From: Pseudomonadota bacterium | Lineage (GTDB): Bacteria > Pseudomonadota > Alphaproteobacteria > Sphingomonadales > Sphingomonadaceae | Assembly (NCBI GenBank): GCA_023423775.1 | Contig: JAFAEZ010000187.1 | Location: 1-50,133, forward strand | Length of the DNA stretch: 50,133 nucleotides | Direction of reading: 5' to 3' | Part shown: one piece after another, positions 16,627 to 24,677 of the stretch | How positions within the stretch are numbered: position 1 is the stretch's first letter | Layout: each line of letters starts with the position of its first letter | The notes under the pieces: model-generated | Seen by the model: only the letters and a program-made list of their open reading frames with translations | Database searches by the model: none | Told to the model about the DNA's origin: nothing | Program-made: the position numbers and the translations under genes

Positions 16627-17321
16627 GCGAGGTGCTGCGCGAAGAAGTCTTCGGTCCGGCTGTCGGCGAGCCTGGCCGCTTCCTCGCTGCGGCGCTGGCC
16701 CATCTCGGCGGCGAAGCCATGGTCCTCGCCCGGATAATCGTGGAGGGTGACTCGGGGATGATCGTCGAGGCCCTCGTGCATCTTGGCCTGGACGTCCGGG
16801 GTCACGAAATGGTCCGCGCCGGCAATATGCAGCATCAGCGGATGGGCGATGCCGTGCTTCTCGTGGAGCAGGCCATCGAGGCCGACCGCATAATAGCCGA
16901 CGCTGGCGTCGACGTCGGTGCGCGCCGCCGTCATGTAAGCGAGCCGGCCGCCGAGGCAGTAGCCGACCACGCCGACCTTGGCGCCTTCGGGCATCATCGC
17001 GCGGGCGGCGCGGATCGTCGCTTCGATGTCCCTGATCCCGCGATCCTGGTCGAAGCGGTTCATCAGCCCAAGGGCCGCCTGGAATTCCTCGGGCACGTCC
17101 GGGTTGAGCTCGACGCCCGGCTCGAGCGGCCAGAACAGGTCCGGCGCGAGCGCGAGATAGCCGAGGCTCGCCCAATGGTCGGCCTTGCGCCGGATCCCCT
17201 CGTTGACCCCGAAAATCTCCTGGATGACGATCACCGCCGCCCTGGGATCGCCGTCGGGCCGGGCGACATAGGCATTGAACTCCTGATCGCCGTCCAGGGT
17301 GCGGATCTGGGTCATCGCCAT
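16623..17321 (-). CDS. Dienelactone hydrolase family protein
   Basis: 232-residue alpha/beta hydrolase with the DLH triad: Cys122 in GYCLGG, Asp in AGADHF, and His in EDHGF. Family members open dienelactones in aromatic breakdown, but many are general carboxylic ester hydrolases. No aromatic pathway genes are nearby. AGGAG sits 7 bases before ATG 17321. Coupled to the quinone oxidoreductase, which suggests a joint detoxification role (inference). Confidence 0.92.
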   Translation of the reverse strand: MAMTQIRTLDGDQEFNAYVARPDGDPRAAVIVIQEIFGVNEGIRRKADHWASLGYLALAPDLFWPLEPGVELNPDVPEEFQAALGLMNRFDQDRGIRDIEATIRAARAMMPEGAKVGVVGYCLGGRLAYMTAARTDVDASVGYYAVGLDGLLHEKHGIAHPLMLHIAGADHFVTPDVQAKMHEGLDDHPRVTLHDYPGEDHGFAAEMGQRRSEEAARLADSRTEDFFAQHLA

Positions 17322-17415
17322 CAGGTGTCTCCTCTTGTGTTCCGGCTTGCGGGGCGGGGCGCGACTATACACATAGACCCGGCGCGGACCGCAACCGTCC
17401 GAGGAGGTGAAGCCG

Positions 17416-17646
17416 ATGAAAATCACGGTCGATGTCGATTGCACGCCCGAGGAGGCGCGGCGCTTCCTGGGGTTGCCGGACCTCGGGCCGGTCCATGACG
17501 CCTATGTCGCGCGTCTGCAGAAAGCGGTTGCGGACGGCCTGACGCCGGAAATGGTCGGCGAGATGATGAAGGCGTGGGGACCGATGAGCGAGGCTGGGCT
17601 GAGCCTGTGGAACGGCATGCTGGGTCAGATGAGCGGGAAGAAGTGA
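17416..17646 (+). CDS. Small DUF6489-like protein heading the mnmE operon
   Basis: 76 residues beginning MKITVDVDCTPEEARRFLGLPD, with WGPMSEAGLSLWNGMLGQM near the C-terminus. I recall this pattern from a sphingomonad family of unknown function (DUF6489); the name is tentative. GAGGAGGTG gives a strong RBS for ATG 17416; a GTG at 17407 is inside the RBS. Its stop overlaps the mnmE GTG start, so ribosomes reaching mnmE probably come from this gene. Divergent from dlh. Confidence 0.8.
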   Translation: MKITVDVDCTPEEARRFLGLPDLGPVHDAYVARLQKAVADGLTPEMVGEMMKAWGPMSEAGLSLWNGMLGQMSGKK

Positions 17647-18938
17647 GCCAAGCCACCGGCGATACGATCTACGCTTTGTCCTCGGGCAATCCGCCGGCGG
17701 CGATCGCGGTCGTGCGGGTGAGCGGCCCGATGGCGGATGAAACGGTGCGGATGCTCGCGGGGCGGCTTCCCGAGCCGCGGCGGGCCAGCATGGCAACGTT
17801 GCGCCATCCCGCGCTCGGCGACCTGCTCGATAACGGGCTCGTCATCCGCTTCCCGGGCCCGAACAGCTCGACCGGCGAGGACCTTGCCGAATTCCATCTT
17901 CACGGCGGCCGATCGGTAGTCGCTGCAATGCTCGAGGCGCTGACGGCGGTGGCGGGGCTTCGTCCGGCCTTGCCCGGCGAATTCACCCGCCGCGCGTTCG
18001 AAAATGGCCGTATCGACCTCGCCGAAGCCGAGGGGCTCGCCGACCTGCTGATGGCCGAGACCGATTCGCAGCGCCGCGCGGCGCTCGCTTTGGCCGGAGG
18101 CGCGCTCAGCCGCCAGGTCGCGCAGTGGCAGCAGCAGGTGCTGGCGCTGGCGGCGCAGGTCGAGGCAGCGCTCGACTTCGCCGACGAGGGCGATGTCGAG
18201 GAAGAGGTTTCGCTGGCCGAATCCCCTCTCCTCCTCGCTCTCATCGACGAGATGGGCGCAATGCTGGACCGGCCCGGCTCCGAACGCCTGCGCGACGGCG
18301 TCCGGGTCGTCATCGCCGGTCCGCCGAACGCGGGAAAATCAAGTCTTCTCAATGCATTAGCCGGTCGTCAGGCGGCCATTACCTCGCCTATCGCCGGGAC
18401 GACTCGCGACCGGGTCGAGGCGCCGACGGCGATCGGCGGCTCGCCGTTCCTGCTGGTCGACACGGCCGGGCTTCGCGAGAGCGGTGACGAGATCGAGACG
18501 ATCGGGGTCGGGCTGGCGCGGGAAAGTCTGGCGGATGCCGACCTCATCCTGTGGCTTGGCGACCCGCGGGAGCGCCCCGACGGCGAGCGGACGATCGTCG
18601 TCGAGCCCAAGGCGGACCTGCGCGAACAGGCCGATCCGATGGCGGACATCAGCGTGTCGGCGGAGACCGGCGCAGGCATGTCCAGGCTCGTCGCATTGCT
18701 CACCGAGCGCAGCCGGGCTCTGCTGCCGCGGGAGGGGGAAGTCGCGATCAACGCCCGGCACCGGGCGCTGGTGGCCGAATGCCTCGGCGCGCTTCGCGAG
18801 GCAGCGACGGCGCACGACCTCATCATCGCTTCGGAAGCTTTGCGTCACGCCCGCGGGGCGCTCGACCGGATCACCGGGCGCGCCGGGGTCGAGGACATGC
18901 TCGACGCGCTGTTCGGACAATTCTGCATCGGCAAGTGA
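17643..18938 (+). CDS. mnmE: tRNA modification GTPase MnmE
   Basis: With MnmG it installs (carboxymethyl)aminomethyl groups on wobble U34 of tRNAs. 431 residues. The N-terminal tetrahydrofolate-binding domain starts TIYALSSGNPPAAIAVVRVSG. A central G domain has GPPNAGKSS near residue 226, TTRD and DTAG. The C-terminal helical domain ends in CIGK, whose Cys is functionally important. GTG 17643 overlaps the upstream stop (GTGA). A parS site begins directly after the mnmE stop. Confidence 0.96.
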   Translation: MSQATGDTIYALSSGNPPAAIAVVRVSGPMADETVRMLAGRLPEPRRASMATLRHPALGDLLDNGLVIRFPGPNSSTGEDLAEFHLHGGRSVVAAMLEALTAVAGLRPALPGEFTRRAFENGRIDLAEAEGLADLLMAETDSQRRAALALAGGALSRQVAQWQQQVLALAAQVEAALDFADEGDVEEEVSLAESPLLLALIDEMGAMLDRPGSERLRDGVRVVIAGPPNAGKSSLLNALAGRQAAITSPIAGTTRDRVEAPTAIGGSPFLLVDTAGLRESGDEIETIGVGLARESLADADLILWLGDPRERPDGERTIVVEPKADLREQADPMADISVSAETGAGMSRLVALLTERSRALLPREGEVAINARHRALVAECLGALREAATAHDLIIASEALRHARGALDRITGRAGVEDMLDALFGQFCIGK

Positions 18939-18954
18939 TGTTCCACGTGGAACA
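18939..18954. promoter_or_regulatory. parS: parS centromere site 1
   Basis: TGTTCCACGTGGAACA is a perfect 16-bp palindrome and a known ParB-binding variant, differing from the main consensus TGTTTCACGTGAAACA by a symmetric pair of changes. It lies immediately after the mnmE stop, in the 68-base gap before mnmG. Confidence 0.92.
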
Positions 18955-19006
18955 CGCGGAACATTCCCGTCTTCGCCGCGCGGCCGATATCGGCTAAGGG
19001 CGGCGC

Positions 19007-20857
19007 ATGAACGAGCGCTTCGACATCATCACCGTCGGCGGGGGCCATGCCGGCTGCGAGGCGGCCGCGGCTGCCGCGCGCATGGGTGCCTCGGTGGCGC
19101 TGGTCAGCTTCACGCGTAGGTCGATCGGCGCGATGTCGTGCAACCCGGCGATCGGCGGGCTCGGCAAAGGCCATCTCGTGCGCGAGGTGGATGCGTTCGA
19201 TGGGCTGATCGGGCGGGCCGCCGACCATGCCGCGATCCACTATCGCATGCTCAACGCCAGCAAGGGCGCGGCCGTGCGCGGGCCGCGGGTGCAGGCCGAT
19301 CGGCGCCGTTACAAGGAAGCGATTCACGCTTTGCTCGACGGCCAGGACGGGCTGGAGATCGTCGAGGGGGAAGCGGCAGCGCTCCGCCTCGAGGGCACGC
19401 GCGTGACGGGGCTGACGCTGGCGGACGGCCGCGAGTTCGGCGCTGGGGCGGTGGTCCTCGCCACGGGCACCTTCCTCAACGGCAAGCTGCATTTCGGGAT
19501 GAGCAACTGCGTCGGCGGGCGCGTCGGCGAGCGCGCGGCGGTGACGCTGGCCGAGCAATTGCGCGCCCTGGACCTGCCCCTCGCCCGGCTGAAGACCGGC
19601 ACGCCGCCGCGCCTCGACGGCCGGACGATCGACTGGGCAGCGCTTGAGCGGCAGCCGAGCGACGACGGCGACTGGACGATGTCGTCGCTCGGCGCGGGCC
19701 GGGTCGCGCCGCAGCTCTTCTGCGCGATCACGCGGACCAATGCGCGAACCCACGAGATTATCCGCGCGTCGCTCGACCGTTCGCCGCTCTTCGCGGGCGA
19801 GATCACCGGCGTCGGCCCGCGTTACTGCCCGTCGATCGAGGACAAGGTGCACCGTTTCGGCGATCGCGACGGCCATCAGGTCTTCCTCGAGCCCGAGGGC
19901 CTCGACGACGCCACCGTCTATCCCAACGGGATTTCGACCTCGCTCCCCGCGGATGTGCAGCTCGCTCTGGTCCGCTCGTTGCCCGGCCTCGGGCGCGCCG
20001 AGATCGTTCAGCCCGGCTATGCAGTCGAATATGACCATGTCGATCCGCGTATCCTCGAGCCGACGCTCGCGGTGCGCGACGTCCAGGGCCTGTATCTCGC
20101 CGGACAGATCAACGGCACCACAGGCTATGAGGAGGCGGCGGCCCAGGGGCTGGTGGCAGGGATCAATGCTGCGGCGCACGCGCTCGGTCGGGCCCCGATC
20201 CTGTTCGACCGCAGCGACTCTTATATCGGCGTGATGATCGACGACCTCACGCTGCAGGGCGTCACCGAGCCGTACCGGATGCTCACCGCCCGCGCCGAAT
20301 ATCGGCTGCGACTGCGGGCCGACAATGCCGATGCGCGCCTCACGCCCCAGGCCATCGCTGCTGGATGCGTGACCGACGAACGCCGGCGGATGTTCGCGGC
20401 GTGCCAGGCCGAGCGCGCTGCGATCGAAGAGCTTCTTTCGACCAAGCACAGCGCGGCCGAGCTCAATCAGGCCGGCGTGGGCGTGCGCGACGAGGGCGGC
20501 AAGCGCAGCCTTGCCGACTGGATTCGCTTCCCCGAAGTGGACGCGGACGCACTGCTGCGGATCGCCCCTGCTCTTGCCGGTCACCGCCGGCAGGTCCTCG
20601 ACGAGGCCGTGCAGGACCACCGCTACGCCCCATATCTGATCCGCCAGCAGGGCGAGATCGCCCGGCTAAAGGCAGACGAAGCAGTTCGGATTCCGGCCGA
20701 TCTCGACTATCGCGCCATCGCCGGCCTCTCCACCGAGATGGTCGAGCGCCTGGCCGCGACGCGGCCGCCTACGCTCGGCGCCGCCGGTCGTATCCGCGGG
20801 ATCACGCCCGCGGCCCTCGCCGCGATCCTCGTTCACGCCCGGCGCAAGGCCGCCTAA
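19007..20857 (+). CDS. mnmG: tRNA uridine-5-carboxymethylaminomethyl modification enzyme MnmG
   Basis: FAD- and NADH-dependent partner of MnmE for U34 modification. 616 residues, full length. The FAD-binding GGGHAGCEAA is at the N-terminus, followed by CNPAIGGLGKGHLVREVDA, TGTFLNG, PRYCPSIEDK and QINGTTGYEEAAAQG. The C-terminal helical domain binds MnmE and tRNA. The mnmE-mnmG neighbourhood is conserved at alphaproteobacterial origins. Its TAA overlaps the rsmG ATG by one base (TAATG). Confidence 0.97.
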   Translation: MNERFDIITVGGGHAGCEAAAAAARMGASVALVSFTRRSIGAMSCNPAIGGLGKGHLVREVDAFDGLIGRAADHAAIHYRMLNASKGAAVRGPRVQADRRRYKEAIHALLDGQDGLEIVEGEAAALRLEGTRVTGLTLADGREFGAGAVVLATGTFLNGKLHFGMSNCVGGRVGERAAVTLAEQLRALDLPLARLKTGTPPRLDGRTIDWAALERQPSDDGDWTMSSLGAGRVAPQLFCAITRTNARTHEIIRASLDRSPLFAGEITGVGPRYCPSIEDKVHRFGDRDGHQVFLEPEGLDDATVYPNGISTSLPADVQLALVRSLPGLGRAEIVQPGYAVEYDHVDPRILEPTLAVRDVQGLYLAGQINGTTGYEEAAAQGLVAGINAAAHALGRAPILFDRSDSYIGVMIDDLTLQGVTEPYRMLTARAEYRLRLRADNADARLTPQAIAAGCVTDERRRMFAACQAERAAIEELLSTKHSAAELNQAGVGVRDEGGKRSLADWIRFPEVDADALLRIAPALAGHRRQVLDEAVQDHRYAPYLIRQQGEIARLKADEAVRIPADLDYRAIAGLSTEMVERLAATRPPTLGAAGRIRGITPAALAAILVHARRKAA

Positions 20858-21498
20858 TGGACGAAGCAGGCGCGCGTCAGTGGCTCAAGGACGAACTCGA
20901 TGTTTCACGTGAAACATTAGAGCGACTCGACTCCTTCGTGGCGTTCCTGCGCGAAGAGAATGAGCACCAGAACCTTGTTTCACGTGGAACACTGGACTCG
21001 ATCTGGACGCGCCATATCGTCGATTCGGCGCAACTTATCCGCTTCGCACCCCATGCCGCCACCTGGCTCGACCTGGGCACTGGAGCCGGCTTTCCCGGCC
21101 TTGTCATCGGGGCGCTGCATCCGGCTCGGGTGACGATGGTGGAGGAGCGGCGGATGCGGGTGGACTTCCTCCGCCGCGCCTCGGAGCTGCTCGGCATCGA
21201 AGGCAAATCGGAAGTGATCGCGTCGAAGGTTGAGCGGTTCGAGGCGGGGCCGTTCGACGCGATCAGCGCCCGCGCCTTCGCCCCGCTCGGCAAATTGTTC
21301 GATCTCGGGGCGCAATTCGCCACGCCACAGACACGCTGGGTCCTGCCCAAGGGCAGAAACGCAAAGTCCGAACTGGAAGCGGTCGATCCTTCGTGGCAGG
21401 GTGTCTTCCAGCTCGAACCCAGCCTCACCGACGCGGATGCGCAGATCATCGTCGCCGAGCAGGTTCGACGCAGGGGCAAGGGGACGCGTAAGCCATGA
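20857..21498 (+). CDS. rsmG: 16S rRNA (guanine-527-N7) methyltransferase RsmG
   Basis: 213 residues. SAM-binding motif LDLGTGAGFPGLVIG, then VEERRMRVDFLR and SARAFAPLGKL. It methylates G527 of 16S rRNA. The N-terminal region is unusual in that two parS sites are embedded in the coding sequence, so residues 15-20 read DVSRET and a near copy LVSRGT comes 25 residues later. Both peptides are direct translations of parS in the same frame. Coupled to mnmG (TAATG) and parA (ATGA). Confidence 0.96.
   Translation: MDEAGARQWLKDELDVSRETLERLDSFVAFLREENEHQNLVSRGTLDSIWTRHIVDSAQLIRFAPHAATWLDLGTGAGFPGLVIGALHPARVTMVEERRMRVDFLRRASELLGIEGKSEVIASKVERFEAGPFDAISARAFAPLGKLFDLGAQFATPQTRWVLPKGRNAKSELEAVDPSWQGVFQLEPSLTDADAQIIVAEQVRRRGKGTRKP
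20901..20916. promoter_or_regulatory. parS: parS centromere site 2 (consensus), inside rsmG
   Basis: TGTTTCACGTGAAACA, an exact match to the universal chromosomal parS consensus. It lies in the rsmG coding region, about 580 bases upstream of parA and 9 kb from the candidate origin. Confidence 0.97.
20976..20991. promoter_or_regulatory. parS: parS centromere site 3, inside rsmG
   Basis: TGTTTCACGTGGAACA, 15 of 16 matches to the consensus, 75 bases (centre to centre) from site 2 and therefore about seven helical turns away. It is a hybrid of the half-sites of parS 1 and 2. Confidence 0.92.
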
Positions 21499-22277
21499 TC
21501 CGTATCGCAGTGGCTAATCAGAAAGGCGGGGTCGGCAAGACCACCACCGCCATCAACCTCGCCACGGCGCTCGCTGCCACCGGCTGGAAGGTGCTGCTGG
21601 TCGATCTCGACCCGCAGGGCAATGCCTCGACCGGGCTCGGCATTGACCACGGCCAGCGCGAATCCTCGAGCTACGAGCTGCTGCGCGGCGATTGCACGCT
21701 CGCCGAGGCGGTCGTCGCCACGCCGGTGCCGCGGCTCGACATCGTGCCCGCCACCGTCGATCTGTCCGGCGCGGAAGTCGAACTGGTCGATTTCGACCAG
21801 CGCACCCACCGCCTCGAAATGGCGCTCGACAGCGCCACGCCCGGCCGCTGGGACGTGTGCCTGATCGATTGCCCGCCCTCGCTCGGCCTGCTCACGATCA
21901 ACGCCCTGATCGCCTCGCGATCGGTGCTGGTGCCGCTCCAGGCAGAATTCTTCGCGCTCGAGGGCCTCAGCCAGCTCCTCAAGACCGTCGAGCGGGTGCG
22001 CGCCGGCTTCAATCCGCAATTGTCCATCCTCGGCGTCGCGCTCACCATGTACGACCGCCGCAACAATCTCTCGTCGCAGGTGGCCGACGACGTCCGCGCC
22101 GTGCTCGGCAAGGTCGTGTTCGACACCGTCATTCCGCGCAACGTCCGGCTGTCGGAGGCGCCGAGCCACGGCGTCCCTGCCCTCATCTACGACATGCGCT
22201 GTCCAGGATCGGAGGCCTATATGTCGCTCGCCCGCGAGCTGATCGGGCGCCTGCCCAAGCCGGCGGCCGCCGCATGA
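21495..22277 (+). CDS. parA: Chromosome partitioning ATPase ParA (Soj)
   Basis: 260 residues. Deviant Walker A KGGVGKTT at residues 10-17 with both signature lysines, LVDLDPQGNAS, Walker B CLIDCPPSLG, and the C-terminal DTVIPRNVRLSEAPSHG region. It forms DNA-bound ATP dimers that move ParB-parS complexes, separating origins. It has no N-terminal HTH, so it is the chromosomal (type Ib-like size) form. Coupled to rsmG and parB by ATGA overlaps at each end. Confidence 0.97.
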   Translation: MIRIAVANQKGGVGKTTTAINLATALAATGWKVLLVDLDPQGNASTGLGIDHGQRESSSYELLRGDCTLAEAVVATPVPRLDIVPATVDLSGAEVELVDFDQRTHRLEMALDSATPGRWDVCLIDCPPSLGLLTINALIASRSVLVPLQAEFFALEGLSQLLKTVERVRAGFNPQLSILGVALTMYDRRNNLSSQVADDVRAVLGKVVFDTVIPRNVRLSEAPSHGVPALIYDMRCPGSEAYMSLARELIGRLPKPAAAA

Positions 22278-23164
22278 GCGAGGACGCAGCCATGCGCAAG
22301 CGACCCTCCGGGCTCGGCCGCGGCCTTTCGTCCTTGCTCGGCGAGGTCGCCCAGGAAGCGCCGATCAGCGGCGCCGGCGTCCGCAACGGCATCCAGATGC
22401 TGTCGGTCGCAGCGATGGCGCCGCACCCGCACCAGCCGCGCCGCCATTTCGCCGAGGATGCGCTGGACGAACTCGCCGAGTCGATCCGCGCGCGCGGACT
22501 CATCCAGCCGATCGTCGTCCGCCCCCATGACGGCAGCTACCAGATCGTCGCCGGCGAGCGGCGCTGGCGCGCGGCGCAGCGGGCGCGGCTGCACGAAGTC
22601 CCGGTCATTGTCCGCGACTTCAACGAATCCGAGACGCTCGAAGTCGCGATCCTCGAGAACATCCAGCGCCAGGATCTCAACGCGATCGAGGAGGCGGAAG
22701 CCTATCAGCGCCTCATCGCCGAATTCGGCCATACCCAGGACGCACTTGGCAAGCTCGTTCACAAATCGCGCAGTCATGTTGCTAACATATTGAGATTGCT
22801 GGACCTTCCTGAGAAGGTTCGCGCCTATGTCGCGTCCGGCGAGCTCAGCATGGGCCATGCCCGCGCCCTGATCACTGCCGACGACCCCGAAGCGCTCGCG
22901 CTCGAAGTGATCAATCGCGACCTTTCGGTGCGCGAGACCGAGAAACTGGCCCGTGCAGGCAAGCCGAAAAAGGCCGGGCAGGCCAAGGTCGAGGCCAAGA
23001 GCGGCAGTGCTGACATCGAGGCGCTCGAGCGGCAGCTCGGCGACATGCTCGGCCTCAAGGTGCACATCAGCCACGGCCCGAGCGGCGGCCAGGTGGCGCT
23101 CAGCTACTCGACGCTCGATCAGCTCGACATGATCTGCCAGCGCCTGAGCGGCGAGAAGATCTAG
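22274..23164 (+). CDS. parB: Chromosome partitioning protein ParB
   Basis: 296 residues. An N-terminal ParA-contact stretch (KRPSGLGRGLSSLLGE) is followed by the CTP-binding domain with GERRWRAAQ and ENIQRQDLNAIEEA. The HTH that reads parS is HKSRSHVANILRLL, and a C-terminal dimerisation domain ends QRLSGEKI. It binds the three parS sites just upstream and slides as a CTP clamp. ATG 22274 overlaps the parA stop. The end overlaps the convergent holA stop through a shared CTAG. Confidence 0.97.
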   Translation: MSEDAAMRKRPSGLGRGLSSLLGEVAQEAPISGAGVRNGIQMLSVAAMAPHPHQPRRHFAEDALDELAESIRARGLIQPIVVRPHDGSYQIVAGERRWRAAQRARLHEVPVIVRDFNESETLEVAILENIQRQDLNAIEEAEAYQRLIAEFGHTQDALGKLVHKSRSHVANILRLLDLPEKVRAYVASGELSMGHARALITADDPEALALEVINRDLSVRETEKLARAGKPKKAGQAKVEAKSGSADIEALERQLGDMLGLKVHISHGPSGGQVALSYSTLDQLDMICQRLSGEKI

Positions 23165-24186
23165 CGCAGGCGCGCGGCCTGGCGGCAGATCGCGAACAAT
23201 TCCTCGTCGACCGCGACTGCGCCAAGCCCGCCAGAGGCTTTGGCCTGCCGTTCCGCCTCGAGCAGTCGGCCCATGCCCTTGGCGATGAGATCGGAGCGCC
23301 AGCGCGAGACCTGAGCGGCGACCGCGTCCTTTTCCTTCCAGAACACGGCCTTGCCGTGCGACGCCATGACGGCGCCGACATTGTTGCCCCGATCGACCTC
23401 GGCGCGCAGCTTGGCGAGCAGTGTCATGCGCCGCAGCACCGCCCGGATCAGCGGGATTCCCTCGATTCCCTCGCTCCTGAGCCGCAGCAGCTCGGACTGG
23501 AGCATGGCAGGGTTGCCGCCGCTGACGCTGTCGACGAGGCGGCTGAGGTCCCCCTCCTCGCTCGCCGCGCCGACGGCATCGACCACGTCATGGTCGACCG
23601 CCTGCGGCCGGTCAGGCGCGGCATCGACATAGAGCGCATATTTCTGGAGTTCCTGCGCGATGATGGCGCGGTTGCCGCCGGTGAAGTCGGCGATGCGGCG
23701 GGCGAGATCGGCATGGACGGTGATCCCCACCTCGCGGGCCATGTCGGCGACGAGCCGGTCGGCATCGCGGCCGTCGGGGACGTAGGAGGCGCAGGCCAGC
23801 GCCGCCTTGTCCGCCAGAGCGAGCTTCACGAGCTTCGAGGTGGGTTTGAGCGCCCCGGCGACGATCGCGACCGGATTGCCGGCGGTCGGCGCCTCCAGCA
23901 GCGCCTCGACAGCCGGAAGCACTTCGTCGCCATTGGCCTCGACCAGGATGTAGCGCGCCCCACCGAACAGCGAGATTGACGCCGCCTCGTCGGCAAGCCG
24001 GGCCGGATCGGCCTTGAGCTCGGCGCCGCTCAGCTCGATCCGTTCGGCATCGGCGCCGACGCTCTTGGCGAGCAGCTTGGCCAGCGCGCGCGAACCGGCC
24101 TCGTCGGGCCCGTAGAGGAGGAAGAAGCGGGTGTCGGCGGTCGGCGCCCGCAGCGCCTTCTCGATCTGCGCCTTGTTGGCCTTCAC
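23161..24186 (-). CDS. holA: DNA polymerase III delta subunit
   Basis: 341 residues. Clamp-loader subunit that opens the beta clamp. It begins with a helical element and FFLLYGPDEAGSRALAKLL, a degenerate P-loop as usual for delta. The AAA-like domain follows, then the C-terminal collar domain (DLSRLVDSVSGGNPAMLQSELLRL, LIRAVLRRMTLLAKLR). ATG 24186 overlaps the lptE stop. Last gene of leuS-lptE-holA. Confidence 0.94.
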   Translation of the reverse strand: MKANKAQIEKALRAPTADTRFFLLYGPDEAGSRALAKLLAKSVGADAERIELSGAELKADPARLADEAASISLFGGARYILVEANGDEVLPAVEALLEAPTAGNPVAIVAGALKPTSKLVKLALADKAALACASYVPDGRDADRLVADMAREVGITVHADLARRIADFTGGNRAIIAQELQKYALYVDAAPDRPQAVDHDVVDAVGAASEEGDLSRLVDSVSGGNPAMLQSELLRLRSEGIEGIPLIRAVLRRMTLLAKLRAEVDRGNNVGAVMASHGKAVFWKEKDAVAAQVSRWRSDLIAKGMGRLLEAERQAKASGGLGAVAVDEELFAICRQAARLR

Positions 24187-24677
24187 TGGCCCCCGCCCGT
24201 CCGCGACACGTAAAGCGCGACGCGGGAAACGATCTGGTCGGCGACCTCGCGCGACAGTCGCTCCAGTGCGGTCTGCTCCGCGGCAACGGTCGCATATTCG
24301 GAGCTGACGACGTCGATGCCGGCGTCCGATCCCGCGGTCGCGTCGAGCAGGACGGTGCCGACGGCCGCGTCGACGAGGCGGTAGCGCGCGCGCAGCGTCC
24401 GCCGCTCGCGGGTGACGGCGTCGTCGCGGCGGATGCCGAAGCCGGTGATGTCGTCGTCGAGTTCGACTTCGAGCCGGTAGCGCGGCGTCGCGCCGGCGGC
24501 GCCGAGCCGATCCTCGAGCGCGGTACGGACCAGCCAGCCTGACTGCCCGGCGATCGGAGCGACCTGGATCGCCTGCAGCGTCTGCGCCACCGTGCCGCTG
24601 CCGCCGCCGCTGTAAAGCGGCCGTAGCGTGCAGCCGCCGAGCGCGAGGACGAGAGCGAGGGCGGCGAGCCGGATCAT
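24183..24677 (-). CDS. lptE: LPS assembly lipoprotein LptE
   Basis: 164 residues with a lipoprotein signal ALVLALGGC (acylated Cys about residue 16) and TLRPLY directly after, the normal LptE opening. The C-terminus ERLSREVADQIVSRVALY is the conserved amphipathic helix. It plugs and helps fold LptD in the outer membrane. The leuS-lptE-holA order is widely conserved in proteobacteria. Coupled by ATGA to both neighbours. Confidence 0.93.
   Translation of the reverse strand: MIRLAALALVLALGGCTLRPLYSGGGSGTVAQTLQAIQVAPIAGQSGWLVRTALEDRLGAAGATPRYRLEVELDDDITGFGIRRDDAVTRERRTLRARYRLVDAAVGTVLLDATAGSDAGIDVVSSEYATVAAEQTALERLSREVADQIVSRVALYVSRTGGGQ

Noticed and set aside
18845..20620. 591-codon minus-strand frame under mnmG
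   Set aside because: No family features, His/Arg-rich shadow composition, and mnmG on the other strand is complete.
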